Part shown: in pieces, positions 1-5,926 of the stretch
Position numbering within the stretch: position 1 is the stretch's first letter
How the letters are laid out: each line of letters begins with the position of its first letter
From: a virus
Direction: 5' to 3' (one strand)
Virus record (IMG/VR): IMGVR_UViG_3300011113_000412
Location: 1-43,107 of that record
Length of the DNA: 43,107 bases
Translations under genes and position numbers: made by a program
The notes under the pieces: generated by a model
Told to the model about the DNA's origin: nothing
The model's input: the letters and a program-made list of their open reading frames with translations, nothing else
The model's database searches: none

Positions 1-278
1 AGCCAATCGAGTGCGGCGTTATCGACCCTATGGGGGCCAGAATCTGGCTCCGGTGCGCCGTCCTCGTCGAGCCAGCGTTGCTGATTCAGCCAGGTCGAAG
101 GGTGAGCTACGTACTGGATATCTGAACCCGTCTTCGCAGCGGCGTAGCGTTTAGCGCCGTCGAGGATGACGGATGGTGCGATCTTCATGCGATCGACGCA
201 TTTGTCCCAGGACTTTTGCGCTGCGCCCTTCCCTACCTTCCTGGGGTAAGCGCGCCAGAAGTCATCGAAGGTGATCAC
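1..278 (-). CDS. Phage replication protein, N-terminal part (cut by window edge)
   Basis: The frame opens at GTG 278, with a strong GGGAGG Shine-Dalgarno six bases upstream, and runs off base 1 after about 92 codons. The peptide begins ITFDDFWRAYPRKVGKG and later has a Gly-Ala-Lys-Arg-Tyr stretch followed by HPSTWLNQQRWLDE. This FW.AYPRK ... HP.TWLN.RW pattern is typical of replication-initiation or helicase-loader-like proteins in many phages and prophages, usually as a C-terminal domain; here it stands almost at the start. It overlaps the upstream gene by 17 bases, which suggests translational coupling. If the window ends were joined, the frame would continue antisense-like through the 42853-43104 gene without a prompt stop, so sequence is probably missing at the edge. 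Confidence 0.75.
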   Translation of the reverse strand, partial: MITFDDFWRAYPRKVGKGAAQKSWDKCVDRMKIAPSVILDGAKRYAAAKTGSDIQYVAHPSTWLNQQRWLDEDGAPEPDSGPHRVDNAALDW

Positions 279-537
279 GTTCTGCCTCCCTTGCTTCGAT
301 TTCCATCGGGTGGTTCCAATAGCCGTGCCGGATCAGTCCAATGGCGTATCGCCAAAGGAAACCAACAGCCCCATACCGTTCGATCTGATCGATATGCACT
401 TGCTCATGCGCGACGAGCCAATCTGCGGCTGGCCAGTGAAGGTAATAGGCCGTGCGCCAGGGCATGGTGATCGCCCAGAAGCCGGTGGCACGCAGATACC
501 AGCGGATGGGGAGCGGGGCGGGGCGGTGGCGGGTCAT
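262..537 (-). CDS. Small HExxH metallopeptidase-like protein
   Basis: A 91-residue protein with the zinc-binding signature HEQVH at residues 44-48, preceded by a hydrophobic/aromatic segment (about residues 17-43) and followed by a downstream acidic patch, NHPMEIEAREAE, that could supply the third ligand. This resembles small gluzincin-like phage proteins with an HExxH...E layout. The length is minimal for a peptidase, so catalysis is inferred, not shown. The ATG at 537 has only a weak ribosome site; it lies 13 bases beyond the stop of the preceding gene, and its own end overlaps the replication gene. The substrate is unknown. Confidence 0.65.
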   Translation of the reverse strand: MTRHRPAPLPIRWYLRATGFWAITMPWRTAYYLHWPAADWLVAHEQVHIDQIERYGAVGFLWRYAIGLIRHGYWNHPMEIEAREAERDHLR

Positions 538-549
538 GGCTTGGGCTGC

Positions 550-783
550 TCATCTGTATGGATTGCGCGGAATGTGACGAGCAGCCTTGATCATCCTTTC
601 CCGATGCTCTCCGTAGCCTTCGTCCCAGGCATCTGCTCTCGCGCGTTCAAACTCCGCGCGCAGCTTATCAATCTTAGCCAAAAGAACGGCGCGGTGCTCA
701 TGGAGCACCCATACATATTGTCGCTCCCCATTGGATTTAGATTCATGTTCCGCGCGGATCTGCTCAATCGTATATCTGCTCAT
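550..783 (-). CDS. Hypothetical helical protein
   Basis: 77 residues starting MSRYTIEQIRAEHESK. The start at 783 is chosen because its ATG overlaps the upstream stop as ATGA, the pattern used through this block; a longer in-frame extension exists but would run over the neighbour. The middle is a charged heptad-like helix (LLAKIDKLRAEFERARADAW) and the C-terminus is basic. No family was recognised. It lies in a chain of tiny co-translated early genes. Confidence 0.6.
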   Translation of the reverse strand: MSRYTIEQIRAEHESKSNGERQYVWVLHEHRAVLLAKIDKLRAEFERARADAWDEGYGEHRERMIKAARHIPRNPYR

Positions 784-1010
784 CGGGTGCCCTTTTCGTA
801 GAAGTGGCAATTGGCGATGGGAAAATTGCTCTTGCGATAGATATCGCCGCCGCGCACGCCAACGATGCCCGAATGCCGCCACCATTTCGATGCTGGCAGG
901 GCGGGCAGCTTTGGGGCGGGGGCCTCGCAAAATCCGACCCCTGTCAACCGGCCACTCTCATGTCGCCGCCACTCCGCATAGCGGCACGACAGGCATAGAT
1001 GCTTGCTCAT
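780..1010 (-). CDS. Small cysteine-containing protein, possible zinc binder
   Basis: 76 residues beginning MSKHLCLSCRYAEW. Cys6 and Cys9 form a CxxC pair, with two more cysteines near residues 28 (GFCEAP) and 68 (NCHFYEKG), so a four-Cys metal site is possible. There is no other recognisable domain. The start at 1010 overlaps the stop of the upstream gene as ATGA, and its own stop overlaps the next start in the same way. The function is unknown; the pattern resembles the many small Cys-rich early phage proteins. Confidence 0.6.
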   Translation of the reverse strand: MSKHLCLSCRYAEWRRHESGRLTGVGFCEAPAPKLPALPASKWWRHSGIVGVRGGDIYRKSNFPIANCHFYEKGTR

Positions 1011-1237
1011 GTTCCCTCCACCGGATGCGTCGCAGGCTCGCGGAAGTACTCGGCCACCTGGGCGCGGAGGCGGGCGTTTTCGGCGCGCAGGCGCGAGACT
1101 TCGATTAGCAGACAAGCCGCTCCCTCCGCATCGACGCGCATGACTTTGCCCAATAGCGTGCCGAATTGCAGGATGAGTTTAACCCGCTGCTCTTCAATTT
1201 CGATGAGAGCGTCTTCCGCCAAATAATCATTGCTCAT
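1007..1237 (-). CDS. Hypothetical coiled-coil protein
   Basis: 76 residues. The centre is a predicted helix ending in a leucine-heptad stretch (LLIEVSRLRAENARLRAQ), consistent with a short coiled coil and self-association. The start at 1237 overlaps the stop of the upstream gene (ATGA, in the junction GGCCAAGCCATGA that recurs in this block). No known family was recognised. Confidence 0.6.
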   Translation of the reverse strand: MSNDYLAEDALIEIEEQRVKLILQFGTLLGKVMRVDAEGAACLLIEVSRLRAENARLRAQVAEYFREPATHPVEGT

Positions 1238-1623
1238 GGCTTGGCCTCCACCGCTTCTATCCCCCGCTCCATCAGAGGCTTTAGTGCATACAGCGCCATA
1301 GCGTGGATTGACTCCTGCGAGTAAATGGCCCCGGCCGCTGCACGCTCTATGCCCGCGATGCTGGCATACAGATCTTCTTTTTCTGCCCTCAACCGCTCGA
1401 CCTCGGCCCGCGCATCCATCAGCGCCGGGCTATGCACCGCGCAGACATCGCCCGCCGCGTCGAACGAGCAGGCGCAGGATTTCTCTGCGTCGATCTTCTC
1501 TTGCAGTTCCTTGATGTGGTGCGCCTGTCGCTCGACCTCGGCCCGCAACCTTTCCACCTCTTCCGCTCGCGGGATCGCCCGCATCAGTTCTGTAATCTGA
1601 TCCTCTGTGATTTCCTTCCTCAT
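1234..1623 (-). CDS. Hypothetical coiled-coil protein carrying a duplicated helix module
   Basis: 129 residues starting MRKEITEDQITELMRA. It contains a long helix with LRAEVERQAHHIKELQEK, then a Cys pair (SCACSF), then a second heptad helix (ARAEVERLRAEKEDLYA). The first helix is nearly the same as one in the next upstream gene at 1620-1832, and the DNA beneath it is a 60-base imperfect direct repeat. The start is fixed by an ATGA overlap at 1623; the protein ends in EAKP, a tail produced by the recurring junction sequence. The function is unknown. Confidence 0.6.
   Translation of the reverse strand: MRKEITEDQITELMRAIPRAEEVERLRAEVERQAHHIKELQEKIDAEKSCACSFDAAGDVCAVHSPALMDARAEVERLRAEKEDLYASIAGIERAAAGAIYSQESIHAMALYALKPLMERGIEAVEAKP
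1484..1543. repeat. Direct repeat copy 1 (60 bp, coding)
   Basis: This 60-base segment matches 1633-1692 at 52 of 60 positions by direct comparison; the last 23 bases (1521-1543) are identical to 1670-1692. It encodes the coiled-coil module LRAEVERQAHHIKELQEK inside the 1234-1623 gene. Confidence 0.85.
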
Positions 1624-1832
1624 CGTCCGTCCTCTGCGTCGATTTTCTCCCTCAGTTCTTCGATGTGCCGCGCCTGTCGCTCGACCTCGGCCAGCAGCCA
1701 TTCGCGATCCCGGTGCATGTCGTAGGGGTTAAGATCCCACAAGCTGCTCATCGCCTCATGACGGGCGTGTCTCTGGCGGATTTCGCTGAGATCCTTTATT
1801 GGTGTGAAAGGCCACGCAGACCATTTGCTCAT
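1620..1832 (-). CDS. Hypothetical coiled-coil protein sharing a module with its neighbour
   Basis: 70 residues, MSKWSAWPFTPIKDLSEI at the N-terminus, ending with the helix LLAEVERQARHIEELREK that is duplicated in the 1234-1623 gene. The start at 1832 overlaps the stop of the upstream gene (ATGA). No family was recognised. The duplication suggests the two neighbours arose from one another or recombined through the repeat. Confidence 0.6.
   Translation of the reverse strand: MSKWSAWPFTPIKDLSEIRQRHARHEAMSSLWDLNPYDMHRDREWLLAEVERQARHIEELREKIDAEDGR
1633..1692. repeat. Direct repeat copy 2 (60 bp, coding)
   Basis: Second copy of the repeat at 1484-1543, 149 bases further along, in the coding sequence of the 1620-1832 gene. 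52 of 60 bases match. Confidence 0.85.
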
Positions 1833-2038
1833 GGCTTGGTCTCCTTCTTCTTTCTTCGGTATGGGTTGATAGACAGCTCTCCGTAACGAAACCCATGTTC
1901 ACAGCCTCTATCCCACGCCTCGCCCATGCGACGACGGATAAGGCGGTCGATGCGGTTGGCGAGATAGTGCTTGCCGACGAGGTCAAGCCCCTTCGTGGCG
2001 TTGGCGACCTTTTCGCCATCGGTCTTGCGGCGAGTCAT
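1829..2038 (-). CDS. Hypothetical basic protein
   Basis: 69 residues, strongly basic (MTRRKTDGEKVANATKG at the start; RRKKKETKP at the end). ATGA overlaps join it to both neighbours. A central helix contains IDRLIRRRMGEAWDRG. The basic ends could bind nucleic acid, but no family was recognised. Confidence 0.6.
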   Translation of the reverse strand: MTRRKTDGEKVANATKGLDLVGKHYLANRIDRLIRRRMGEAWDRGCEHGFRYGELSINPYRRKKKETKP

Positions 2039-2373
2039 GGCTTGGCCTCCAGCGCTTCGCGCGCCCGTCTGCCGCCATCGGTCATGATCGGCGGCTCCTC
2101 AACGAAGACCGCGACGGGATCAGGATCTCCTGATCTGCGGTGGTGGAGGACGGGGTAGTGGTTTCGATGGTCGGCGTACCAGCGCAGCGCCGCCCGCGCC
2201 TCGTCGCGCTCGCGGGTCAGCTTTTCGATCTCATCTGCCGCATCCTTCATCAATAATGATCGAATGCGACAGGGGCAAGATATCTCCAGACCTTTGAAGT
2301 CCGGCATGGTGACCCGCAGCTTTTGGGTGATGTCGTCTCTCATATCAATCTCCGCGATCTTGTCGGTGCTCAT
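2035..2373 (-). CDS. Hypothetical early phage protein
   Basis: 112 residues starting MSTDKIAEIDMRDDITQKL. A Cys pair (SCPCRIRSLL) is followed by a helix (AADEIEKLTRERDEARAALR) and a segment ALRWYADHRNHY of the kind seen in small variable early phage proteins. The start at 2373 is set by the ATGA overlap and by the AAGGAG-like site upstream (rather than the longer reading that would swallow the next gene). It ends in EAKP at the recurring junction. The function is unknown. Confidence 0.6.
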   Translation of the reverse strand: MSTDKIAEIDMRDDITQKLRVTMPDFKGLEISCPCRIRSLLMKDAADEIEKLTRERDEARAALRWYADHRNHYPVLHHRRSGDPDPVAVFVEEPPIMTDGGRRAREALEAKP

Positions 2374-2573
2374 GCCTTCTCCTTTCTCAATCTGTGGCAC
2401 TCGGGGAATCCCAAGTGCATGCCTGGTGGCAGTGTTTCTTTTATCTCCCGGTAGAGCAGCCGGCACTCGGCCACGGTCTCGACCTCCGCGATCAGAACGA
2501 CGCAATCCCGTTCGCTGACCGGCACGTTGACCGGACAGGCCAGGACGAGCAGAGCGAAGACGCTCGGGTTCAT
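2370..2573 (-). CDS. Small probably exported protein
   Basis: 67 residues with an N-terminal signal-like segment (MNPSVFALLVLACPVNVPV) followed by a soluble part with two further cysteines and a basic end. The ATG at 2573 follows a GGGGGA Shine-Dalgarno. The hydrophobic start and Cys residues fit export to the periplasm, or possibly lipid attachment (LLVLAC is lipobox-like but lacks the usual Gly/Ala at -1 context). The partner is unknown; it is translationally coupled to a 29-residue membrane peptide directly upstream. Confidence 0.55.
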   Translation of the reverse strand: MNPSVFALLVLACPVNVPVSERDCVVLIAEVETVAECRLLYREIKETLPPGMHLGFPECHRLRKEKA

Positions 2574-2659
2574 TGTGTCCCCCATGCCACAAGGATTGCG
2601 ACGGCGATTATCACGACGTAAATCGCGACATGGACGAATTGATACCGACTTTCGCGCAT
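2570..2659 (-). CDS. 29-residue membrane peptide
   Basis: A very short gene: MRESRYQFVHVAIYVV followed by a hydrophobic run to LVAWGTQ, giving one transmembrane segment with a charged N-terminus. The ATG at 2659 lies just behind the methyltransferase stop (sequence AAAAGGGGTGACAAATG, where the preceding gene end supplies the Shine-Dalgarno). The stop overlaps the next ATG as ATGA. The tight packing on both sides supports it being real; the role is unknown. Confidence 0.55.
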   Translation of the reverse strand: MRESRYQFVHVAIYVVIIAVAILVAWGTQ

Positions 2660-2662
2660 TTG

Positions 2663-3685
2663 TCACCCCTTTTCTGCGATATATGCGGTCAATAATTTCG
2701 CGGCGACTTGCGGGACGATCGCATTGCCGAAGGCGCGCAGTCGTCCCACTCGGCCGGGAACCCCATGAGCCAGCGGGAATGTGCCGGGTTCAACTGGCCG
2801 GGCCTTGCCGTCTCGGCAGGGGAGCCAGTCGGCAGCGGACCAGAATGCACCGCTTGATTGGCCAGTTGCTCCCCCTTCGTCGTCCCGCTGCGTTCTTGAT
2901 AGCTCCGCGCGTTCGCGTGCCGATAGTCCCTGGTCGCTGGCGTCGCCCAGCCCGTCATCCGCGCGGCATCGAGGAGCGTCGTGCCGGGATGCATGGTCAC
3001 ATGCTCCTTCCTGGGGTTCTTCGCTGCGCGATCCATCCCATCGTCCGCGTAGCCGTGACGCCTCGACCCCGCTGCATCCATGCGTGTCGGCGTCGGCCAG
3101 CCCGCCCAATTTGCAGTTCGCGGGAGGGATGATTGTTCCCGTCCTGGCGCTTGCGATTGTCCTGCTTTCGCATCCTCCGCGTTTGGCGTCGGCCAGCCAG
3201 TACAATCTCTGTCGGATGTGCGGCGCACCGACGCCCGCAGCGCACAGATCTGCCGCCCCGACGGCGTAGCCCTCAGCTTCCAGGTCAGCGGATACACCGT
3301 CGAGCCACTCGAGTCCAAGCCGGCTCGCAACCTGTTCGCCAGCCACGACTGGAGGGCGGCACTCTCGGACGAGCCGATACATCTCGGGCCAGAGGTGTCT
3401 GGCGTCAGCGGTCCCTGCGCGGCGTCCTGCTGCGCTGAAGGGCTGACACGGGCAGGAGCCGGTCCAAAGAGGTCGGTCGTCCGGCCATCCTGCGATCCTG
3501 GCTGCAAGGCTCCAGCCTCCGATGCCGGCAAAGAGGTGGACCTGAGTGTATCCTCGGAGGTCGGTGGGTTGGACATCTGTGATGCTCCTCTCATCAACAT
3601 CGCCAGGAGCGATATGCCCAGCGGCGATCAGGTTACGCAGCCAGGCGGCCGCGAAAGGTTCGATTTCGTTGTAGTAAGCAGCCAT
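2663..3685 (-). CDS. DNA cytosine-5 methyltransferase
   Basis: 340 residues. It transfers a methyl group from SAM to cytosine C5 in DNA. Motifs in order: [10 protein letters not shown] (52-60, SAM binding); [11 protein letters not shown] with catalytic Cys80; VI, GEQV (116-119) in place of the common [17 protein letters not shown] (156-165); a long variable target-recognition stretch (about 170-290); and [15 protein letters not shown] near the C-terminus. An N-terminal extension ([17 protein letters not shown]) is characteristic of a phage subfamily. No restriction partner adjoins it, so it is probably an orphan methylase protecting phage DNA or altering regulation. TGATG coupling links it to the upstream gene. 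Confidence 0.93.
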   Translation of the reverse strand: MAAYYNEIEPFAAAWLRNLIAAGHIAPGDVDERSITDVQPTDLRGYTQVHLFAGIGGWSLAARIAGWPDDRPLWTGSCPCQPFSAAGRRAGTADARHLWPEMYRLVRECRPPVVAGEQVASRLGLEWLDGVSADLEAEGYAVGAADLCAAGVGAPHIRQRLYWLADAKRGGCESRTIASARTGTIIPPANCKLGGLADADTHGCSGVEASRLRGRWDGSRSEEPQEGACDHASRHDAPRCRADDGLGDASDQGLSARERAELSRTQRDDEGGATGQSSGAFWSAADWLPCRDGKARPVEPGTFPLAHGVPGRVGRLRAFGNAIVPQVAAKLLTAYIAEKG

Positions 3686-4041
3686 CAGCGGCTCCTGTAG
3701 CTGAGATCGCCCATCAGCCGCGCGAAGGCTAGCTCAGGGTCACGGATCTCGATCGGTCGTTCTTTGATGCCAGCGAAGTCCTGACAGTTTCTGCGCCATC
3801 CTGCGCCAGGATCCACGGGGGCGAGCGGCGGGAACAGGCGTGGCTTGTGCCTCAAAGAACAAGCCCCATCCCAATTCTCACATCGTCGGCACGCATCAGG
3901 ATGCGTCCTGTGCCTCTCGTACAGCGCGCGGAAGTAGCTGAGTGCCGGCAGACGCTGATCTGGCTCGAGGTCTGCGAGGAAGACGAGGAACTCGGCATCT
4001 TGCGCTAGCAGCCAGGTCAGGCGGGCGTCAGGGCGTTTCAT
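3685..4041 (-). CDS. Hypothetical four-cysteine protein
   Basis: 118 residues with cysteines at 51, 54 (CRRC), 61 and 86, spaced like a small zinc ribbon. The N-terminus is helical (LTWLLAQDAEFLVFLADL). The ATG at 4041 has an excellent GGAGGAGA site. It is coupled to the methyltransferase by a TGATG overlap, so a link to DNA modification or DNA binding is possible but unproven. Confidence 0.65.
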   Translation of the reverse strand: MKRPDARLTWLLAQDAEFLVFLADLEPDQRLPALSYFRALYERHRTHPDACRRCENWDGACSLRHKPRLFPPLAPVDPGAGWRRNCQDFAGIKERPIEIRDPELAFARLMGDLSYRSR

Positions 4042-4070
4042 CTTCTCCTCCGGTCATAGTTCGCTTTTCG

Positions 4071-4421
4071 CTATGCCGCCCAAGAGTTCAGTCTCTTAAT
4101 GACGAGTTCCCTGACCTTCTTGGTCGCCTTCCAGATGTCGATTTTGTCGCTCTTGGCAACAAGGTGGATTTCTTCGTGGCAAAGACGGCAAACCGCAACC
4201 AGGTCGGTCGCGATGTTCTCATCGCCAAGCCGCTTGTAGCTTCTGTGGTGGACATCGAGCGGAACGTTGTCAGCTTCGCAGCAGTAACACTTCCATCCGC
4301 TCAAGTTCCCAGGAGGATTGTTCTTCCACATCTTCGACGCGAAGAACCGTCTCTTTTTCTCAGCCCACTTAGGCGACCGGATGTAGCTGTGGTAGTTCAC
4401 CTTTCTTCGCTTCTTCTTCAT
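4071..4421 (-). CDS. HNH endonuclease
   Basis: 116 residues. A basic N-terminus is followed by a CxxC (CYCC, 45-48), His58-His59 (VPLDVHHRSYKRLGD), a central NIATDLVAVC and the closing CRLCHEEIH (78-86). This is the Cys-supported beta-beta-alpha metal fold of HNH nucleases. The GGAGG site sits about six bases before ATG 4421. It probably acts as a free-standing homing-type or phage-encoded endonuclease. The unusual flanks (direct repeats and a terminator-like hairpin at 4452-4524) would fit a mobile cassette. No intron boundaries could be assigned. Confidence 0.85.
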   Translation of the reverse strand: MKKKRRKVNYHSYIRSPKWAEKKRRFFASKMWKNNPPGNLSGWKCYCCEADNVPLDVHHRSYKRLGDENIATDLVAVCRLCHEEIHLVAKSDKIDIWKATKKVRELVIKRLNSWAA

Positions 4422-4451
4422 CTACTCCTCCTCTCCCTCGTTGAGACCAGA

Positions 4452-4524
4452 CTGCTTTTGGGGTGGTGTGCGGGCAGACTCCGACCATCCGTAGAAAGTC
4501 GGAGCTTTTTTCTGCTTTTGGGTC
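4452..4524. repeat. Direct repeat CTGCTTTTGGG flanking a hairpin
   Basis: CTGCTTTTGGG occurs at about 4452-4462 and again at about 4513-4523, 61 bases apart, on either side of the hairpin at 4479-4504. The 152-base gap between the HNH gene and the next small ORF contains little else. Confidence 0.7.
4479..4511 (+). terminator. Rho-independent terminator pointing right
   Basis: Stem CTCCGAC (4479-4485) pairs perfectly with GTCGGAG (4498-4504) across a 12-base loop, then CTTTTTT follows at 4505-4511. It is oriented against the leftward genes on both sides, so it would stop rightward (antisense) transcription. Confidence 0.6.
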
Positions 4525-4573
4525 CCATCTGGAGCCGCCGGAGCAGATTGCATCAGTCACCGTTGAGCCTGTG

Positions 4574-4786
4574 TTAGGCAATGGGCCGGGGCGGCGATCC
4601 GATGTGATGGCAACTACCCCACCACACCCCGATTAAGACTGTCTCCATATCGCGGTGGCAGAACCGGACGATGCAATTCGCCCGGCCTGCGCGCCTCTTT
4701 TTCAAGGCATCATTCTGGCTTCGCTTGAGCGCCGTTCCTGCTGTCTTACCCATGAGGGCGCAGCGGCGCAGCCGATAGACGGCCAT
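4574..4786 (-). CDS. Doubtful small basic ORF
   Basis: 70 codons (MAVYRLRRCALMGKTAGT at the start) filling a gap between the HTH regulator and the HNH gene. It is rich in Lys/Arg in the middle and has no recognisable family. Only a poor AAGG site lies about ten bases upstream and it has no overlap with its neighbours, unlike most genes here. It may be non-coding. Confidence 0.3.
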   Translation of the reverse strand: MAVYRLRRCALMGKTAGTALKRSQNDALKKRRAGRANCIVRFCHRDMETVLIGVWWGSCHHIGSPPRPIA

Positions 4787-4898
4787 GTCGCGTGAGCCTT
4801 GCAATGGGACAGATCGCGTGCCAGATTGCGCCGGCACTTGACCCGCCTCTGTGAAAGGCTGGGTCCGCGACACAGGGGCTTGCTGGCCCGCTGGGTCA

Positions 4899-4932
4899 GG
4901 GAGCCGGGGAGGCGCGAACCTCTCCGGCCCCC
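4899..4932. other. Strong 14-bp hairpin after the HTH gene
   Basis: 4899-4912 pairs with 4919-4932 in a 14-position stem with one A-C mismatch and one G-U pair, and a six-base loop (TTCGCG on the minus strand). It starts nine bases after the stop of the 4941-5393 gene. No T-run follows on either strand, so it is not a standard terminator; a 3' end stabiliser, processing site or regulatory RNA element is possible. Confidence 0.6.
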
Positions 4933-4940
4933 AAACTCTC

Positions 4941-5393
4941 CTACTCTCCGACCGGCCTGTCAAGCGGCTCGACCACAAGCCGGTAGCCCAAAGCGTTTGC
5001 GACCGCTTGCAAGCTCAGGAACGTAGCGTTCCCCTTGCGGCACCAATTCCGATAGCTGCCCGGATGCACGCCCGCCCGAAAGAAGATGTCCCTGATGTTC
5101 CCCGTCTTCTGGCTCTCAACCATGCAGAGCTTCAGGACGCGCGCGAGCGTCTTGTCGATCCTCGGGTCTGGCTCGGTCAAATTATGGGCGCCATCCTTTG
5201 TCTTCGACCAGGCACGAACATCAGCCTCGAGGACGCGGTACTGACGCTTCCCCCTGTGCTCGACCCATCGCGCGGAGACGCGGCCTGTTTTGGCCAGCCG
5301 GGCGATATGGCTGGGGCTTGTGTTGGCGATCCAGGCGGCGGTCTTTGTGTTGATCCAACCCTTGTCAGCGGACTGGTCGGAACGCATCGTCAT
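4941..5393 (-). CDS. Two-domain helix-turn-helix regulator
   Basis: 150 residues. An N-terminal excisionase/MerR-like winged HTH (WINTKTAAWIANTSPSHIAR, with RVSARWVEHRGKRQYRV as the wing; about 12-65) is joined by a linker to a second XRE-like helical domain (IRDIFFRAGVHPGSYRNWCR ... LQAVANALGYRLVVEP; about 97-145). Both halves look DNA-binding, so it probably controls early transcription or origin use. It overlaps the DnaA-like gene upstream by 29 bases, indicating coupled synthesis. A strong hairpin follows its stop. The exact operator is unknown. Confidence 0.75.
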   Translation of the reverse strand: MTMRSDQSADKGWINTKTAAWIANTSPSHIARLAKTGRVSARWVEHRGKRQYRVLEADVRAWSKTKDGAHNLTEPDPRIDKTLARVLKLCMVESQKTGNIRDIFFRAGVHPGSYRNWCRKGNATFLSLQAVANALGYRLVVEPLDRPVGE

Positions 5394-5688
5394 GCTCGAT
5401 CCCCCTTTTGATTTCGTGATGCATTTTCAGCAGCACCTTGTCCGCATTGACCATTGCGATCGAGTAGTTAACGACCGCGACGCTGCGGCCGAACATGGCC
5501 GCGATGCCCCTCTGGGTAGCGGTGCGGATCATATCGTAGGCCAGGGCGATGGCGACCGCTCGGACCCGCGCGATCTCGGTGGTTCGACGCCGCGACCGCA
5601 GATCGTTCGCGGTGACGCCAAACCGCTTTTCAATATCGGCGGCGATCACCCGCCAGGCCTTCTCCTCGGCCGACTGCACGTCATGCAT
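5365..5688 (-). CDS. Stand-alone DnaA domain IV-like DNA-binding protein
   Basis: 107 residues. The core IEKRFGVTANDLRSRRRTTE followed by IARVRAVAIALAYDM and IAAMFGRS matches the C-terminal HTH (domain IV) of bacterial DnaA, which binds DnaA boxes. There is no ATPase domain. The usual DHTTV-type signature after the FG.R segment is replaced by VAVVNYSI, so specificity is likely altered. It may recruit or block host replication initiation, or bind the phage origin. The start at 5688 (MHDVQSAEEK) overlaps the end of the upstream gene by eight bases; the overlap with the HTH regulator downstream suggests they act together. Confidence 0.8.
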   Translation of the reverse strand: MHDVQSAEEKAWRVIAADIEKRFGVTANDLRSRRRTTEIARVRAVAIALAYDMIRTATQRGIAAMFGRSVAVVNYSIAMVNADKVLLKMHHEIKRGIEHDDAFRPVR

Positions 5689-5908
5689 TGGCGGCTCCCT
5701 CGCTCTGCCGCGCAGCAATGACGCCCGCGAGCACGGACGCCAATTTCGCGGCGTTTCCCTCGGTGAGCATGAGCGTCAGATCATCAATTTCAATGACCAT
5801 TGCGTCAAGCGCAGCGGTTTTGTCCCCGGTCTCGAGCGGGTAGACGTACCGCGCGGCGATGCTGGTCGGGCTCGGGTACAGTAAATTGCAGGAATATCTG
5901 ATTATCAT
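5681..5908 (-). CDS. Hypothetical early protein expressed behind a ribozyme
   Basis: 75 residues (MIIRYSCNLLYPSPTSIA at the start; a helix LAGVIAARQSEGAANA at the end). Start 5908 is set by a strong AGGGAG site in the conserved leader GAGAAAGGGA, also seen before the genes at 6331 and 6909. Its leader RNA contains the hammerhead ribozyme at 5927-5979, so after cleavage this message would begin with a GC hairpin and a 5' hydroxyl. The biochemical role is unknown. Confidence 0.65.
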   Translation of the reverse strand: MIIRYSCNLLYPSPTSIAARYVYPLETGDKTAALDAMVIEIDDLTLMLTEGNAAKLASVLAGVIAARQSEGAANA

Positions 5909-5926
5909 AGAAAACTCCCTTTCTCT

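Noticed and set aside
2689-3600. 303-codon minus-strand frame overlapping the cytosine methyltransferase in another frame
   Set aside because: The methyltransferase has all catalytic motifs in its frame; the alternative product is Ser/Thr/Pro-rich noise.
4800-4870. tRNA-like anticodon stem-loop (GCCT-CTGTGAA-AGGC, His-like GTG on the plus strand)
   Set aside because: No matching D-arm, T-arm or acceptor stem could be built around it.
4899-4932. Possible tRNA 3' end or attachment core at the GC hairpin (GGTTCGCGCC)
   Set aside because: The T-stem cannot be paired with canonical geometry and there is no integrase in the window.
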